Assembly (NCBI GenBank): GCA_011319805.1
Contig: SJRY01000129.1
Location: forward strand, 1 to 64,000
Direction: 5' to 3'
Origin: Macrocybe gigantea
Lineage: Eukaryota; Basidiomycota; Agaricomycetes; Agaricales; Callistosporiaceae
Length of the DNA: 64,000 nucleotides
A program made the translations under genes and the position numbers. Shown piece by piece: positions 47,939-59,222 of this stretch. How positions within the stretch are numbered: the first letter of the stretch is position 1; every line of letters starts with the position of its first letter. The notes under the pieces are model-generated. The model was not told where the DNA came from, searched no databases, and was given only the letters and a program-made list of their open reading frames with translations.

Positions 47939-48316
47939 ATCTCAAAAGGACTTGGGCAGACTAAGTGCAAGAGTAGTCTTGAGATGATAGCAAAAGAAAT
48001 ATTAAGCCTAGCATTACTAGTACATCTGGAAGTCCTTTACTAGTACATCTGGAAGTCCTTATATATGCTACAGTACTTGAGCATGGACCATGGGCTGCAC
48101 AATGCTGTGGACTGCAGATGAGTAAGACTGGAAGGAGATGACTCAGGATGACTAGGGAAGTGAAATGACTCGATGGCTGCACACTGTGCAGTGTGACGGG
48201 GGAGATAAGGGATATGGGAAAGATAAGATAAGAAATTGAATGGTCCTTTGGATGACATCCATAATAATTAACATATCCACCACTTTCCACCCACAGTCAG
48301 ATAGTGCCAGTGAATA

Positions 48317-49130
48317 GGGTGTTTCAAAGTAGCTATTTTGAAGTCCATTTTGGACTCCCTATTGACATTCATTTTGACTTATTTCATGCAAAATCTTTGA
48401 AAATGGAATCCAAAATGGGGTCACCAGAGGCCCAAAATGGGCTACTTAAAAACCCCCCTCCTTGAAAATCATTCAAAATGAAATCCAAAATGGGGTGCCC
48501 GGTGAGCAGGAGCATCTCAGCACTTCTCGGCAGCTCCTCAATTGAGGCCCTGCCACCTTGCTATCATCACTGCTAGCACAAATAGACAGCAATATCAGAT
48601 GACAGCTCTCATGGGAGTTTCTATACTGCACTGAGTAAGAAGCAATGTTTTGAGCATATATATTTGTGTATTTGACAGGGGAGCAATGAGCAAACTACAA
48701 GACAAAAATTACTGATGGGAATTGAAGTGGCAAGTTCATAAATAATACAAACTCAGATGCAAAGAATGCTCTCAATGATGTTTTAAATGCATGAGAATTG
48801 AATAAGTAGTATTTATACACTTTTATGACTGCAGGGCTACTGTTTTGTAGCATGAATGAACTCAATGACATGCCAGCATGGCAATGGTGGTGGTTTTCTG
48901 AAGTTGTTTACAATTGATTATATGGCAACAATCAATCTCTGCCAAACCCTGCCAGGAAACTCACCAGGAATGTCAAAATGGTCATTTTGTACAAAAGGAG
49001 CTTTTTCTTTCATTTTGACTAAATTGCCCATTTTAGAACTCATTTTTGTTCTCATTTTCTCAGCATGGAATCCAGCAGGAAGCCTAAAATGGGATCAAAA
49101 TGGTGTCAAAATGGCTACTTTGAAACACCC
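48317..49130. mobile_element. MITE-like DNA element with TIRs and TA duplication
   Basis: 814 bp. The left end GGGTGTTTCAAAGTAGCT and the reverse complement of the right end GGGTGTTTCAAAGTAGCC are inverted repeats of at least 26 bp with one mismatch. Direct TA flanks at 48315-48316 and 49131-49132. Subterminal runs of CCAAAATGGGGT/AAAATGGG occur on both sides. No transposase frame. Tc1/mariner ancestry is the simplest reading of the TA; a PIF-like origin is not excluded. Confidence 0.75.
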
Positions 49131-49415
49131 TAATGCATAAACAAGACTATCAACCAGTCTCTATGCTTTCACATTGAATGAAATCAGAAGGGCTGGAAAG
49201 CAGCACTGCCATGGGTACACTTCACTATTATGAACACGATTAATGTGTCAATAGGTTTTTTGCCTTTTCAATTGCATATAGGCCATTCACCTCATGTAAT
49301 CCCACCTCTGGTAATTTTGAACTTGGGTTCACTGAATGATATTTATGCAAGTGAGGTCATTTAATGCTTAGAGGTGGATGTCCAAGAGGTGAAGGACAAT
49401 GTATTATGGGCTAAG

Positions 49416-49802
49416 TATTATGATTTCAAGACCAATCATTATCTTGACAATGGACATATGACACACTAACCACATGATGGACATGTGACACAAGACATGA
49501 CATGAGACTCCAAAATGATCCTATAACAATGATGCATCAGCATTTACTAGGGCATAGGGTTATGGCATAGCACCTGGAGGATATGGCAAGGAGTGCAGTT
49601 GATCCTGACTCATATGACCTAGGGTTGAGGGTTTTCATGGCATGAGGATCATGTGTGGTACAAAATATAACAATGTATAAATATGTAGAAACTGTATGAT
49701 AGAATCCAGCTTTGAGCTGGCTAATAACTAGCATCCTTCTCCCTGCCTCTTACTCTTTGAAAGACTGAGTGACTTGCACATAGATTTGGGTTTTGTGTAG
49801 CA
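49416..49802 (+). repeat. 5' LTR of family A copy 5 (diverged)
   Basis: 387 bp similar to family A LTRs in plus orientation; starts TATTATGATTTC (TG decayed to TA) and ends TTTTGTGTAGCA. PBS AGCTCGAAGCT follows at 49805-49815. Confidence 0.75.
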
Positions 49803-50839
49803 AAAGCTCGAAGCTATCCCCTTGTGCACCTCATACCTACTACTCTCTACCAAAGCCCTTCCTTTATTGCCCAACAGCTCCAAGTGCTGTGTGACCAAAG
49901 GAACCTGCTGTGTCATCATACCTCTTTTACCTTCCATCACTAACATTTCTACTTTCAATTCCTACTCCCCACCCTGTGCCAACCCCATATTCTGGTCTCT
50001 ATTTGAGGTCTTTGTTCATTGCACTTGGATGTGCAAGAGGACTAAGGGTAATGTTGAGCCTGACCCTATCTGAATTGAGCATAATAAGGCTGTGCTAGGG
50101 TGATCTTCAGAGAGCCCTACTGTGCATTTGACTGGGTAGTTTGTTGACCCAGGATGTACCTAAGCAAGAGAGACCAGAGGACTTGGACATGTGGATAGTC
50201 CCCACCCACCAACCTTTTCTCAAACTCACCCACTGAAGATCATTGTCAGGAATGTGTCATTGATCCGAAATGAGAAAGGCGTTGCCAGACCACTGGGACC
50301 TCTGACAATGAAACCTTCCTTGACTGCTGTTTGAGGCATCTTTATTGCAATAGAGATTCAAGCCAATCCATCTGCAGTTTAACAGGCATCTTTCCCTTTC
50401 TCTGGACCCAACCAAAGTGGGAGTTGACACCACCCACACAGTACTATTCAACGAATCACACCAAACACTAACCCCTGTTAATGCCAAACATCATGGAACT
50501 CATCGCCGCCCTCTTCACATTCATCACTATCAACTCACCACCCTCTTTACCATGAACCCTCTTGCTCTGGCCTGGGGCACCCTCCAAAACAACCCTCAGC
50601 AGGCCGAACAGGTGCAACAAGCAACTTGGACTTTGATCAATGTAATCAAAGAACTGGATTTGGACAAGAAGCCCAAAAGAACAAAATCAGAACTGCCAGA
50701 TCCATATAAAGGGGATCCCAGTTTAATTAGAAGTTGGCTTCAATAGATGGAGGTCTACTTCAATAAAGAGAAAATAACTAACAAGTGGAATATGATCACC
50801 TATACATTGCAATGGATCATGGAAGGCAAGGCCAAATAT
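49803..50839 (+). mobile_element. Family A copy 5: leader and 5' part of gag
   Basis: The leader is followed by gag ATG at 50493 (MELIAALFTFITI…) and NPLALAWGTLQNNPQQAEQV. It is cut at 50839 by the family B element and continues at 59223. Confidence 0.75.
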
Positions 50840-52144
50840 TGATAACTATTAGAAAACACTAACCTACAAACCAACAAGGTGGAATGCAGGAAGCATCAGT
50901 CCCTATCCAAGGCTATATAAACTACAAGCTGTCCAAGTCACAGAGTAACCCAAGGAACTGTAGAGTGAAGAGGGGACTGGAACAGAGTGATTATGGATAG
51001 TTTTGAGCAGATTTCAAGGGTTTCAAGGCAAGGTGGTATAGACTTAGCTGAGTTCCCGAGCAATATCGGGGGCTACAGTGATGGTTTCGGAAGGGTTTTG
51101 ATAGTGGTGACTTCCACACAAAGTCAGAGACACTGATTTCAAGACTAAGTATTGTGGCTCCAAATGAGCACAACACTTTGGGATTGGATAACACAAGGAC
51201 TCCACATGAGCCATAGACTGTGAGACTGCTGAAGGACTGAGATGGTAACTTTTTCTATGTTTTTACAAATGCCAAGTACATGGGTTTTTATAGATAAGAA
51301 GATTTCGAGTATTGGAATAACCAGCAAAGTTGAAACCAAATGAGAGAACATATTATATGATTTCAAAAGGGTCATTTCGTGGCTGAAACATTGGAGAGAT
51401 GTAAGTCCATTCGAAATCTGAACATAAAAGGTGAAACAGTAGGTAAAAGAACATTCCAAAGCTGGTGCCACATGTTGTAGAATGGAACATGAAAATAATC
51501 TAAGGAACATAGAATGTATCAGTGAAATATGAGTCATGAATTTTGAAATGAGAGTGGATGAAATGGTAGCATGCTCGAAATCCCTTGTTTTGAATATACT
51601 GCAGCAAGGCAGTGTCGGGAATGTGGGAAGGTGTGAGGCAGTGTAATACTGAAAATAGTAGTAGTCTTGCCATATTGGAATCTGGAAATCAGGGGAGGCA
51701 TATAGGAATAGGACTGTCTGACTGGATTGGGCGGTATAGGAAGCACAGAATGTCCAGAATGTATGGGTGCAATGCATTTGGCAAAGTGTCTGGGACCTGG
51801 AATGGAAGCTTCACAGAGTTGCTGACATCCCAAGCACTTGAATGAGAAGTCAGTGGCTGGACTGTGGTATCATGCTGAGGGGGCCGAGTAGTGGTAGTGA
51901 TTTCGAATGCAGGAGCAGGATTACCAGATTAGGACTTATTGGCAGTCAGTGGTGCAGAGCACCCATCATTTGCCCTGCCCACCTAGTGGTCAACTGTCCT
52001 CAGTTAGCATTCCCATTGAACAGCAACCTTGGTCATTATTCAGATAATGTGGGTTTCGCAAGGTGATCTGCCATGATGAAGTCGCAAGGCATTTTGGGTG
52101 TTTCCGACATTTGAAGATTTTACCTATATAAAAGGGAGGGTAGG

Positions 52145-54255
52145 ATGGGTACAAACACCTTTCTTATCGACTTGTTGAAATCTCAGCTCTTGCAAAATCA
52201 CATACTGCTCTTGAAACCTTCCTCTGTGAACAACATGTCTGCTGAAAATGTCAAGACTGAAACTTCTATTGCTGAACTCAAAGGGCTTTTCAAGGCCATC
52301 CCCGGACTGAACACGAGTGTTGAGGCCATCAAGGCCTTTAGTGCTGCAGTCTCGAAACATTTTGTAAGTCCAATGGGGAGTGAGTGAGGTGATGTCTTTA
52401 TCCATATTGACATTAGGATGAGTAGGCAAAGGAGGGTCAAGACGTTCCTGAAGATGTCTTTCAGTACTGGGTTTCGTGATACAATGAGTGGGTTGGCCGC
52501 CTGGACAAGGATCATTGGGATGAGGTTGGAGGCCTCTATGAGAGTCCAGGATCTGGTGAGTCAGGCTTATTTTGTCTCTACGATACTGGGTTGCTGATTT
52601 CGAAGGTTCTTCGCTCAGTGGGATGGTGCTCGTGGATGGTCCCTTGGTGCTGCCGAACGTGATGCTGACTATGCATGTTCCAACTGCAGGACCTTCTCGA
52701 AAGCATGGGGTGTCAGATTCTGCAGCTGGTGGTGTGGACTCAGGAGTGAAACAATGGCATGCCAATGAGGATAAAAAGAAAGCAGCTCACCAGGAGAAGA
52801 ACAAGCTCATGCAGCAGTGATATCAGGAGCACCATCTGAAACTCAATTTCAAGGAAGTTACAGGTGATGAGCAGGTGAGTGATGGCACTTGCTTGCCACC
52901 GGTCTGTTTCTGAGTCCTACTGCCATTTAGTGCGAATGGTGTAAGAAGGCTGACCTTGAAATCTGCAAGAAGATTGATTCCGAGCCAGGCCCTTGTTGAT
53001 GCTGTATCAAAAAGCAGCTCAGCTGCTCATTCAAATGGCTATGTGCTGTGAAATCAGCTAAAACTACTTCACGGATTAAGACTGACTCTGGTGATGGGGT
53101 CATGCGAACAAGGTCACAGTCTCGAAAGACCGTCCAGTCAAAGCCTAGGGACAAGGATGCCAAGCGAAGGCCACATCATGATCCAAAGGGAAAGGGCAAG
53201 ATGCGAGCCTATGATACCAAGGCTAAGGAATCAATTTCGGAGACTTCACAGGAGCTGCCATCCCATCTCAAGGATATCAAAATGCATGCACCTTCAGAGG
53301 ACATTCCATATCATCCAGAACCAATTATTGCACCTATGCCTCCTCCGATGCTGGTGCCACCAATGGACTCATGCTATGGTCCGGGCTTTCACAATCATAA
53401 GCCTTTTTTTTTTTTTTTTTTTTTTACCATGTTCTTTATCAACTTTTGTGAGCAGGACTTCCAGGGCCATGATAATGGTTCGAAATGGGAACACTTCCTG
53501 CTGCAGATGATTTCGAAGATCAGGATTTCTGGAGGGAGGCTGTCGAAGCCCCACACATCCTGGATGGCTTCGAAGACATTGCTGAGACTGCAATGCGCCT
53601 TGCTGCTGACCGTGTTCAGGATAGCGATGTTCAGTTGTGAGATGCCCTCCAGTTCGATAATTGGGACTATGAAGACATCTATAATTTCATACTCCCATAT
53701 GATATCAAGGCCTTCGAGTTTCTAGGGAACTCCTTCCAGTGTATGAACAAGGATTCCTGATACATGTATGATCTTGTGGATACTCTTGAAATGGCCCTTC
53801 GTACTATGTGTGAATGTGCTGACCATTGGGAGGAATACCTGGAGCTTGGCAGCAATGTCCTTCAACATGTTCATTGGGCAACAGAGTTACAACAGCATCA
53901 GCTCTTAACTCAAGTCCACCAATTCATGGTGCAGAACGTTCCGAGGGCAGTTGAAACCAAAGTCTGCTGGCTACTTGCACAGCATCAGGAGTTGATGGTT
54001 TTGAGAGGCATAGAGACATCAGTCGAGATGCCAATGGTTCAGGAGCTCATGGTTTTGATACTGCCATTGATTGGTACTGAGGTTGATTCATCGGCAAGCT
54101 CGGGAGCATTGTCAGGATCGGAGTCTGAAGAAGAGAAGTCGGAGGAGAGCAGTGAAGAAGATGATGACCAGAAAGAAAATGAGTTGTCAGATGAGAGTGT
54201 GGGTGAGGCAGATGAAGAGGAAGATGAGTTTGGTGGAATCCCATCTGAACTATAA
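52145..54255 (+). pseudogene. Spliced Cys-rich ORF, antisense to family B pol
   Basis: Plus-strand exons: MSAENVKTETSIAELKGLFK (52234 on), then an exon near 52.6-52.87 kb (KQWHANEDKKKAAHQEKNK). An intron with GTGAGT…TTTAG ends at about 52929. The next exon reads CEWCKKADLEICKK…CxCCIKKQLSCSF, a Cys-rich zinc-binding-like motif, followed by basic residues. The last segment ends with a Ser/Glu/Asp-rich tail at 54255. In-frame stops (for example in the Cys motif, and after KLMQQ) make this copy non-functional. I do not recognise a function; the family resemblance is to Cys-rich ORFs found in basidiomycete repeats. Confidence 0.5.
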
Positions 54256-54981
54256 AAATTTGTAATAATAATTGTTTTTTTTTTTTTTTTTTGAATCCGG
54301 TATTTTCTTGTTTCTGATGGACATGAAACTGGACTTAAAAAAAAAGATCATGAAAATAGGTAATGGTAAGTAAGAGTGTCAAATAACAAAGAAAATGGAT
54401 AGTGAATGAACATGAAAAGAGTTAGACTTAATGAGAGTGAGCTAAGCTAATGTGATGCTGAAAGTATGGAATGACTCGAAATGCTGCTATGGGATGATCC
54501 AGAACTGTGCCATGGGATGATCCAGGACTGTGCCATCAAGTTTGGCAATGATGTAAGTGCCTCCGAAATTTCAGGAGATAATAATAAGTAGTCCAAGATA
54601 CCGAAGTTGCATTTTGCAATCAAGACTCTTCTCCACATGAGTGTTTCAGATGAGGACTAGGGCACTGCATTTGAAATTGAAATCGCAAATGGTGTGATAG
54701 TGCTTCTTTTCAAAATGTTTGGCAGCTTTTCTATGGGTATTGTATACATCGGCATGAAGGGCTTGTAGCTGTTCAGTCTATTTTTGTAAGGTGACAGCTT
54801 GACAAGTGATAAGATCTGTGGATGATAGTAGGGATTTGGGAGGAGGCTGCAGGTAGGTTGCTTCCATGATATCAAATGGGAGAATGGGATGAGTGCCAGT
54901 TACTGTGAAATAAGGTGAACAACCCATTCGATGGCAGGTGGTGACTCTTTCGGCATAGAAAACTGAATGGACATATTGTGA

Positions 54982-57900
54982 CTACTTGCTTTCGACACCA
55001 TCTGCTGCCTTTATCAGTGATTGATGAATATCATAATATGGCTGCTCAGCTATTCCATTGGCACAGGAATTGTATGTCGAGATTTGGATGTGGTAGATGC
55101 CATAGCATTTCCCAAGGTAGTCAAGACCTGCCATGAAGGGGCCACTATTATTTGTGATGATTTCACGAACACCACCCCATTGACATAATACATCCTGGAA
55201 CAGCCATTCACCAATCACAAGACTGTTTTCTTTCTGGAGGGCTCGAAATTTGGGATAATGCATGAGGGAGCAATGACCTTGCACAATGTACTGATAGCCA
55301 TTGGACTTTGGCATCTTCATGGTATCAGCATAGAATTTTCTAAAAAGAGGCATAGGAATGGCCATGACTGGCAGAATGAGAACCTGATGGGACTGCCATT
55401 GCTGACAGATGTGACAAGTTCTGCAAAACCAAGAGATATCAGCCAGCATGTGAGGCCACCAAAAGTGCTCACAAACCAAGATATGTGTTGGGTAGATGCC
55501 CTTGTAACCAAGGTCATCATGGGCTTGGGCAATGATGTTCATATGCCGATTTCGAGGGATCATGAGTTTGTGACTACCTTGATCATCCTTTTGCCATAAC
55601 TTGTCAGCAGCAATGAAGAAGTGGAAGCAATACTGAACAAAGGCCTTGAAAGCAGAATCTGTAAGACTGGGTGGATGACGCAAGGTGGTCAAATAGTCCT
55701 GTATGAGGTCAAGATGCTGATCATTGGCAATGGCTGATTTCGAACAAGGAACAAATACATAGTCAGGAATGGAGCTGAGCTGTTGAAGGTCAGGGTTGGT
55801 TTCTAGACAGTCTTTGGACTCAGAAGAGGAGGAGATTCGATGGAAGGCAGCTTGACTGTCCTCCCCACTTGAAATGTCCTGTCCTAGATATATTGAAATG
55901 AGGTGACTTTGATGTGTTTTGGGACGATATCAAGGGGTGTTAACAAAATGGATGAAGCCATAGACTCTGTCGATCCAATCATCGAAATCTTTGTCTTGGT
56001 CAGGCTCAGGATTGCCTGGTCTGCAGGAAAGACCATCAGGACTATGACTAGAATGAGGAACATGAACAAGTGTGAAGTGGAATGTCAGGATTGTCAGGAT
56101 CCATCGATTGATACTAGCAAAGGGGACTATATCGGGATTATTTAGCATGCCTTTGATGTAGCAGGCATTGACTTCGACAATAAGGTTTCATACACCAATG
56201 ATGTACATGCATACTGCACAGACCGATTGGAATAAGCCATAGATTTTGAGTTTCAGCTATGAGAAGTGACATTCACGATCATTCAGTGTGATGGATCCGA
56301 AATGGTTGTAATATCAGACTCAAGGGTTATCGGGATTGCATTGGCAAAGGAAGTAACCAACTGCGATGTAGGAGGTATTAATGGCAAGGATAATGGGGGC
56401 TTCTGATTTGTAGTCAAGGGGTCAGAGAGCTGGAGAAGTGATAAGGGCTTGTTTCAGGTCTTCCTGTATATCAAGTTGTTCCTGACCAAAGATGTAGTCT
56501 ACATTCTTCTGCATAAGGCAGACTAAGGTGTCAGCATGATGAGCGAAATTTTGAATGAAGATACACATGACACCAATCATTCCGAGGAAGGTGCGAATGT
56601 CTGAGAGGTCTCAACATGGTTTCCAAGTTTTGATTGTGACAACTCGGGATTCATCAGGAAGACAACCTTTAGGCATACAACGGTGTCCAAGAACTGTGAT
56701 TTTGGGGCTATAAAGCATGAGTTTTGTGCCAGAAAAGGTGCCTCCAGAATACTTCATGCACTGGACAACACAGTTCAGGTTGCAAAAGTATTCCCAAATG
56801 AAGCGACGGATGCCAGGATTCTGTGGAATGGTTTTGAAACTGCTATCGGAATGTCAATATTCAGAATCTGAGCCTTTCACAGAGACATCATCCATATAGG
56901 GGATGGTAAGATGCAGTATCTTGTCTTGTAGGATGAAAGTTACATTATCATAGAATATAGGAATGGAATTGGTCCAGCCCATTGGGAGCATAACAAGTTG
57001 CATAGTGCCAAAGGAGGTCTGGAATGTAGTGAGATCCCAAGAGTTTTCAGCAAGGAGTCATTCATCATAGCCAACATAGAGGTCAAGCATCACACCACAG
57101 GGGCAGCCACCAAATTGTTCTGCTAAGTGATCAGGGACAGAGGTAACTCCAGAATGACAGATGGTGACTTTGTTTAGTGGCTCGAGGGAGTGGATGATGC
57201 AAAGTAACTTGCCATCTTTCTTGACAACTATGAACCACCAGGAGCAGTAGGAGAAATTCGAGGGCTCATAGACACCGGCATCAATCTTTCGATGAATGAG
57301 CTGACAAATTTCATCATAAATACCAGGAGGTATCAGGATGTTCTTATGAATCCAAGGCTTGTGCTAAATGATAGGGATTTCGACAGGAGGGAAAAAGTCT
57401 TTTCGAAATTGACCATGCTCTTGGTTGGTCCAAGCAAAGGCACCGTTCTGGAGGCACATAAAGTGGTGCATCAGTCTTCATTCTTCTGGCCAAAGGAAGC
57501 CTTTGGGATGAGCCTTGTCAACAAGATTTCGATGATCCTTGGTATAGCGACCTGTCAGGATAAAGGGAGGGGGATTTGGAGATAGTTTCAGCATACTAGC
57601 AAGGGGGTCTCTGTGGATTTCGCAGAGGATTTGAAATTTGCCATTATCAGAAAGTGGGGCAATGATGGAATGGACTTTGAGAGCAACAGGCTTGTATTTA
57701 CATTTCGTGAATGTATTGCATGATTCGGGAGGGGTATGTCTAGAAAGTTTGGGAGTGCATCTGGTCACATCATATAAATAAACAAAATTGGAAGAGGAAG
57801 TGCTTATGGTGTTGAAACCACTCTGGAATTGTGCCTGAGGTCGTGTTGGACAATCACTAGACTCATATAGTAAAGCTGAAATTGGGGAAATGGAAGTATC

Positions 57901-58600
57901 ACAGGCTGAAAGATATAAGGATGAAAGATAATCTGAAATGGATGTATCAGAAGCGGAATTAGAAATGGGATTGGGAGCAGGAACCTGGGCATAGTAATCA
58001 AGGTGAAGGTCCAAATTGTCTTGAGTTTTGTCTGAAGAAACAATGAAAGCATAATTGCTATCAGCTAACATGTCCTCTATCTGTAAAAAAAATCCACCAC
58101 AGCAGTCTTCTTTCCTGGCATCATGTATTTCAGTTTGCCATGGGGCTGAGTCAGGAGCATAGTATGTCTTTTGGTGTTGGGATCATGTATTGTGATGGTT
58201 TGATCCTTGTTCTGGTAGTTCTTGATAAGAGATTCAGTTAAGACATCAAAGGGGCAACCGAGGAGGATATCATAGGCAGGGTTAGGCAATACATGGATTT
58301 GGGCATAGAGGGTGATTTTATTGATAGTAACCAGGATGTTTCAGGATAATCCAAGTGATTTGTTGATTTCGCTATTGGCTGACTGCATATCGAGGCAGAT
58401 GGTAGGGTCATATGCGATTCCGAGCTTGTGACATACTGCATTAGACATGGCTATAATTTGGGATCCGGGATCAACAACACATTTAATATAGTCTTGATGA
58501 TTGATGAGACATGTGATAGAGCAGAGGGCATGACTTTCTTTGGCTATGATGAGGCATTCAGGATTGATCTGGTCATGGCTCATGCTCAAAATGTAGGTTG
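54982..58600 (-). pseudogene. Family B pol (protease, RT, RNase H, integrase), broken
   Basis: Minus strand: protease-like CVVDPGSQIIAMSNAVCHKL at about 58460; RT with the block LDLYVGYDE at about 57080 and IPYMDDVS at 56882-56902 (YMDD intact); RNase H-like region near 56.1 kb; integrase finger HILVCEHFWWPHM and CHICQQW at about 55450, then core YADTMKMPKSNGYQYIVQ. Stops between segments. Confidence 0.7.
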
Positions 58601-58751
58601 AAATCGGGTCTTCAATGATGGTAGTGCCCCTCGGTGGCGCGGCTTGTCCATATGTAGTGGCGTTGGAATCTGTGATGCCTAAAGGGAGTTCATTAAGGTT
58701 GATTGATTTCGACAGGGTGGTATCTTCATCAGGGATCTCCTCGATGGTAGC

Positions 58752-59039
58752 TCAAAACACAGGTTCAGTAATGCTGCACTCCTGGGACATAACTGCGATG
58801 GAGTTGGTCTCGTTAGCTACCCATTTTGGAGTGACAAGCTCGTGCATCTTCGATCTGATTTTGGGGGAAAGGGAAAGGAGGGCCTTATTGGAGATTTGAG
58901 TGGTGCCTTTCAAAACGGTTTTGAAGACTTGATCTGCATGCTTCTTATTGATGAGAGGGAAAACATTCTTGTAGGTGGGTTGTTTCGAGGGGTCCTTGTT
59001 AGTTGGTTTGGCTGCTGGGGTGGGAGCTGTGCAATGCAT
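58752..59039 (-). pseudogene. Family B Gag/pre-protease region
   Basis: Frame PTYKNVFPLINKKHADQVFK … LSLSPKIRSKMHELVTPKW lies just before protease. It resembles the DUF4100-type region preceding retropepsin in fungal gypsy polyproteins. Its 5' side is cut by the LTR deletion junction. Confidence 0.45.
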
Positions 59040-59222
59040 TTGGCAAAGTATCCGGGACCTGGAATGGAAGCCTCACAGAGTTGCTGAGCACTCAAATGAG
59101 AAGTCAGTGGCTGGACTGTGATATCATGCTGAGGGGGCCGAGTAGTGGTAGTGATTTTGAATGCAGGAGCAGGATTACCAGATTAGGACTTATCGGCAGT
59201 CAGTGGTGCAGAGCGCTCATCA

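Larger units (their letters stand above)
42302..48273 (-). mobile_element. Family C Ty3/gypsy element
   Basis: Left LTR 42302-42621 (3' LTR on minus strand), right LTR 47924-48273; both TGTTAGG…TAACA on plus. PPT AAAGAGAGGGTGA abuts the left LTR. Coding order on minus: gag, protease, RT, RNase H, integrase. Flanks differ (AAAAT / TATCC), so no TSD can be matched; a rearrangement is likely. The right LTR has an extra short direct repeat (ACTAGTACATCTGGAAGTCC, at about 48025 and 48045). Confidence 0.85.
50840..59222 (-). mobile_element. Family B LTR retrotransposon with antisense gene, 4-bp TSD
   Basis: Left LTR 50840-51968 (1129 bp, TGATAACTATTAG…CCCATCA on plus). The right end is only the last ~195 bp of an LTR (about 59028-59222). 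Flanks ATAT (50836-50839) and ATGT (59223-59226) match a 4-bp TSD with one change. Purine-rich sequence abuts the left LTR on the minus strand (AGGTGGGCAGGGCAAA), so the element is minus-oriented. The proximal right LTR, PBS and any 5' gag are deleted. It interrupts family A copy 5 gag. Confidence 0.8.

Noticed and set aside
47924..48273. Target duplication for the family C element
   Set aside because: Flanks AAAAT and TATCC do not match at any one-base shift I tried.
53406..53425. Poly-T tract as a retroposition tail
   Set aside because: It sits inside the antisense ORF region, with no element border; likely slippage.
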